Below, piece by piece: positions 11,398 through 13,682 of a stretch of DNA of 13,682 bases; positions within the stretch are counted from its first letter, which is position 1; every line of letters begins with the position of its first letter. The position numbers were made by a program, and so were the translations under genes. Source of the stretch: Alphaproteobacteria bacterium. GTDB lineage: Bacteria; Pseudomonadota; Alphaproteobacteria; Geminicoccales; Geminicoccaceae. The notes beneath the pieces were generated by a model. That model made no database searches. It was not told where the DNA came from and worked only from the letters and a program-made list of their open reading frames with translations. The stretch spans positions 1 through 13,682 of the forward strand of contig JALSGW010000278.1 in NCBI GenBank assembly GCA_026982585.1. The letters are read 5' to 3'.

Positions 11398-12753
11398 ATG
11401 TCCCGACCGCGACCGGTATCGCCGCCGCCCAGGGTGGGCCTCATCAGCCTCGGCTGCGCCAAGGCGCTCGTGGACAGCGAACGGTTGGCGACCCGGCTCG
11501 CCGCCGAGGGCTACCGGTTCGCGGCCAGCCTGGGCCAGGCGGATGTGGTGCTCATCACCACCTGCGGTTTTCTCGATTCAGCCCGGGAGGAATCCCTCGC
11601 CGCCATCGAGGAGGCGGCCTCCACCGGACGCCCGGTGGTGGTGACCGGCTGCCTCGGGAGCGAGGCCGAGCTCATCCGCAGCCGCTGTCCCGAGGTGGCG
11701 GCGGTGACCGGACCGGAAGCGGTGGACGAGGTGCTGGCGGCGGTCCACCGGCTCGCCCCCAAACCCCACGATCCGCTGCTCGACCTGGTGCCGCCCCAGG
11801 GGCTCCGCTTCACCCCCAAGCACTACGCCTATCTCAAGATCGCCGAGGGCTGCGATCGCCGCTGCAGCTTCTGTATCATCCCCAAGCTCAGGGGCCGCCA
11901 GCGCAGCCGCAGCGCCGCCTCGGTGCTGGCGGAAGCGGAGCGGCTGGTGCAGGCGGGGGTCCGGGAGCTTTTGGTGATCGCCCAGGACACCGCCGCCTAC
12001 GGCAGCGACCTCCGCTATGCCGAATCGCGCCTGCGCGGCCGTCCGCTGCGGGCGCACATCGTCGATCTCGCCCGCGCCCTGGGCGAGCTCGGGGTGTGGG
12101 TGCGATTGCACTACCTCTATCCCTATCCCCTCCTCGATCGGCTGGTGGAACTGATGGCCGAGGGGGTGGTGTTGCCCTATCTGGACGTCCCCCTCCAGCA
12201 CGCGAGCCCGCGCATCCTGCGGGCCATGCGGCGGCCGGCGCAGAGCGCCCGGATGCTCGACCGCATCCGGCGCTGGCGTGCGATCTGCCCCGAGCTTGCG
12301 ATCCGCTCCACCTTCATCGTCGGCTTTCCCGGCGAGAGCGAGGAGGACTTCCAGCTGCTGCTCGACTGGCTTTGCGAGGCGCAGCTGGATCGGGTGGGCT
12401 GCTTCGTCTACGAGGATGTGGCCGGAGCGGCGGCGAACCGGCTTTCCGGACATGTGCCCGAGGAGGTGAAGGAGGAGCGCCGGGCGCGGCTGATGGAGCT
12501 GCAGGCCCGGATCAGCCGCGAGAAGCTCAAGGCGCGGATCGGCCGTGAGGAGGAGGTCTTGGTGGACCGGGTCGAGGACGGCGCGGCCTACGCGCGCAGC
12601 TATGCGGAATCGCCGGAGATCGACGGGTTCATCCGCATCCGCCCGGCCGCCCGCCTCCAGCCCGGCTTGCGGCTGCGGGTGCGCATCACCGCCGCCACCA
12701 CCCACGATCTCGACGCGGAGCCGCTCAGTGCCGCCCCCGACCCCGCATCATGA
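11398..12753 (+). CDS. rimO: Ribosomal protein S12 methylthiotransferase RimO
   Basis: The 451-residue radical-SAM enzyme attaches a methylthio group to the conserved Asp89 (E. coli numbering) of ribosomal protein S12. The N-terminal MTTase domain carries the three cysteines that bind the second iron-sulfur cluster: Cys20 (SLGCAK), Cys56 (TTCGF) and Cys85 (TGCLG). The radical-SAM motif is C152-DRR-C156-SF-C159. It is followed by IIPKLRGRQRSRS, then LLVIAQDTAAYGSDLRY and YLDVPLQHASPRIL, which are typical of RimO rather than MiaB. A TRAM domain closes the protein (about residues 380-442). The first motif reads GCAKALVDSE, where most RimO proteins have GCPKNLVDSE. No strong ribosome-binding site precedes the ATG at 11398 (the nearest, GGGAG, is 17 bases away), but length and alignment fit this start. 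The gene stands apart from the pilus cluster. Confidence 0.95.
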   Translation: MSRPRPVSPPPRVGLISLGCAKALVDSERLATRLAAEGYRFAASLGQADVVLITTCGFLDSAREESLAAIEEAASTGRPVVVTGCLGSEAELIRSRCPEVAAVTGPEAVDEVLAAVHRLAPKPHDPLLDLVPPQGLRFTPKHYAYLKIAEGCDRRCSFCIIPKLRGRQRSRSAASVLAEAERLVQAGVRELLVIAQDTAAYGSDLRYAESRLRGRPLRAHIVDLARALGELGVWVRLHYLYPYPLLDRLVELMAEGVVLPYLDVPLQHASPRILRAMRRPAQSARMLDRIRRWRAICPELAIRSTFIVGFPGESEEDFQLLLDWLCEAQLDRVGCFVYEDVAGAAANRLSGHVPEEVKEERRARLMELQARISREKLKARIGREEEVLVDRVEDGAAYARSYAESPEIDGFIRIRPAARLQPGLRLRVRITAATTHDLDAEPLSAAPDPAS

Positions 12754-12761
12754 TCAAAGGC

Positions 12762-12779
12762 ATTGATATTCGTATCAAT
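12762..12779. repeat. Perfect inverted repeat after rimO
   Basis: ATTGATA (12762-12768) and TATCAAT (12773-12779) flank TTCG. The AT-rich arms stand out in this GC-rich region. It could be an RNA hairpin with a UUCG loop or a protein-binding dyad upstream of the chemoreceptor gene. It is one base shorter than a 7-1-7 Fur site, so I do not call it a Fur box. Confidence 0.45.
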
Positions 12780-12797
12780 ACGCAACAACGATGACCT

Positions 12798-12835
12798 TCT
12801 TCCGATCCGGCTCGGAAGATTTCTCCATCTTTATT
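12798..12835 (+). terminator. Probable intrinsic terminator of rimO
   Basis: TCTTCCGA (12798-12805) pairs perfectly with TCGGAAGA (12812-12819) across TCCGGC, and a T-rich tail (TTTCTCC, then ATCTTTATT) follows. The tail is not a clean T run, so efficiency may be modest. It lies 45 bases after the rimO stop codon. Confidence 0.5.
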
Positions 12836-12853
12836 CAGAGCGCATGGGCTCTG
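12836..12853. repeat. Inverted repeat upstream of the chemoreceptor
   Basis: CAGAGC (12836-12841) and GCTCTG (12848-12853) flank GCATGG. It follows directly after the tail of the probable rimO terminator. It could be a second terminator stem or an operator; TTAAGAATCG follows, so there is no T run. Confidence 0.3.
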
Positions 12854-12923
12854 TTAAGAATCGAGAAAGAAATGACCCCTAGAACCGCCTCCAACGCGTA
12901 GTGTGGTTCGGGAGTGGATGGTC

Positions 12924-13682
12924 ATGGGCGCGACCAGGATCAAGACCAGGTTCCTGGCGGCGGGCGCAGGACTCCTGCTGTTTACCGCTGTCGCCGTCGC
13001 CATAACGCTCATGGAAGCGCGCTCGCTGATGGCCGTGGCGGGCGCGGAGGAGCGTGGCGGTATCATACGGCTGCTGTGGCTGATCGCCTTGTTCGGAGGC
13101 GCCGTGGTGGCGTTGATCGGTGCGCTCTTTGCGAGTGCTACGCGATCCCTGCTGCGGCCCCTCGCGGCCATGAGCCGCGCCATGGAGCGCATCAGCAGCG
13201 GCGATTTCTCGGTCGACGTCCCCGGCCTGGGCCGGCGCGACGAAATCGGCCGCATGGCCGCGGCCCTCTCGGTGTTCAAACACCAGGCCGAACAACTCGC
13301 CCGCAAGGTGCGGCTCGGCGAACGCGCCGTCGCCTTCGCCGAATCCGTCGGCCGCTCGGTGGAAAGCCTCAACACCTCCGCCCAGCAGCTCAAGCGGGCC
13401 GCAGAACAGCTCGCCAGCACCGCCGAAGCGACCGGCGGCCAGTCCGCCGACATGGCCAAGAGCTCCCGCGAGGCGGCCCAGAACGTCCAGACCGTCGCCT
13501 CCGCCGCAGAGGAGCTCGCCGCCTCGGTGGCGGAGATCGGCCAGCAGGTGACCAGCTCCTCCACCATCGCCCAGCGGGCGGTGCAGGACGCCGAGGGGGC
13601 GGACCAGCAGATGAAGAACCTGAGCGACTCCGCCCAGCAGATCGGCCGGGTGGTGGAACTGATCAACGAGATCGCCGAACAG
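12924..13682 (+). CDS. Methyl-accepting chemotaxis protein, N-terminal part, no periplasmic sensor domain
   Basis: The frame runs off the right edge (253 residues visible). TM1 spans about residues 10-30 (FLAAGAGLLLFTAVAVAITL) and TM2 about 47-70 (IIRLLWLIALFGGAVVALIG). The stretch between them is only about 16 residues, far too short for a ligand-binding domain. A HAMP linker follows (about 71-124: RSLLRPLAAMSRAMERISSG, then DEIGRMAAALSVFK), and then the start of the signalling coiled coil, with ASAAEELAASVAEIGQQV and IGRVVELINEIAEQ, just before the conserved hairpin tip. I prefer the ATG at 12924 because GGGAG (12910-12914) ends nine bases before it; the in-frame ATG at 12918 is only three bases from it. 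The protein probably senses membrane or cytoplasmic signals, or partners with another receptor; methylation sites and the tip lie outside the window. Confidence 0.88.
   Translation, partial: MGATRIKTRFLAAGAGLLLFTAVAVAITLMEARSLMAVAGAEERGGIIRLLWLIALFGGAVVALIGALFASATRSLLRPLAAMSRAMERISSGDFSVDVPGLGRRDEIGRMAAALSVFKHQAEQLARKVRLGERAVAFAESVGRSVESLNTSAQQLKRAAEQLASTAEATGGQSADMAKSSREAAQNVQTVASAAEELAASVAEIGQQVTSSSTIAQRAVQDAEGADQQMKNLSDSAQQIGRVVELINEIAEQ

Noticed and set aside
12762..12779. Fur box
   Set aside because: The dyad has a four-base centre and lacks the 7-1-7 layout; resemblance is limited to GATA/TATC, and no iron gene is adjacent.
1..13682. CRISPR arrays, tRNA or rRNA genes, insertion sequences and replication origins
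   Set aside because: Looked for on both strands; no spaced direct repeats, cloverleaf with acceptor ends, transposase motifs or DnaA-box clusters were seen.

Overview
The window comes from a bacterial chromosome that is visibly very GC-rich (roughly 70% by eye). The gene set (fused-stop speD-speE, RimO, an NudC-like enzyme, an archaic chaperone-usher pilus, a hybrid histidine kinase and a chemoreceptor) points to a GC-rich proteobacterium, most likely a gammaproteobacterium. No species can be named from the sequence alone. There is no phage, transposon, CRISPR array, tRNA or rRNA here, and the window looks like ordinary chromosomal backbone with a few accessory genes.

Layout. 1-617, minus strand: the start of a probable NADH pyrophosphatase (cut by the window edge), preceded by a small two-helix membrane protein whose upstream DNA carries a CueR/MerR-type copper-operator-like sequence. 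618-988: a 371-base gene-free stretch that holds this operator, then, reading right, an intrinsic terminator or attenuator and a run of tetraloop hairpins in front of speD. 989-3828, plus: a tightly packed operon of speD (S-adenosylmethionine decarboxylase), speE (spermidine synthase) and an MlrC-type M81 metallopeptidase. The first two genes overlap by 1 base, and the third starts on the base after the speE stop. 3983-4324, plus: a 113-residue protein of unknown function. 4369-4776, minus: a small helix-turn-helix protein of unknown role, converging on the previous gene; a palindrome that contains both stop codons separates the two. 4934-6565, plus: a soluble hybrid histidine kinase with one degenerate and one intact receiver domain.

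6636-11310, plus: a compact archaic (Csu-like) chaperone-usher pilus cluster. It contains a spore-coat-U-type pilin, a periplasmic chaperone, an outer-membrane usher starting at GTG and overlapping the chaperone, a second spore-coat-U-type subunit with no N-terminal donor strand (a candidate tip), and an 86-residue secreted protein that keeps a donor-strand-like N-terminus but almost no pilin core. A reasonable sigma70 promoter lies in front of the first pilin. 11398-12753, plus: rimO (ribosomal protein S12 methylthiotransferase). 12754-12923: a relatively AT-rich spacer with three inverted repeats. 12924 to the end, plus: the first part of a chemoreceptor with almost no periplasmic domain.

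How they work together. SpeD makes decarboxylated SAM and SpeE uses it to build spermidine; the co-transcribed MlrC-like hydrolase is not a known part of that pathway. The pilus genes form a self-contained secretion and assembly unit. The pilus cluster, the kinase and the chemoreceptor all suit a surface-attached or motile lifestyle, but nothing in the sequence directly links them. The features of most interest are the short pilin-like protein, the possible attenuator before speD, and the copper-operator-like site before the small membrane protein.
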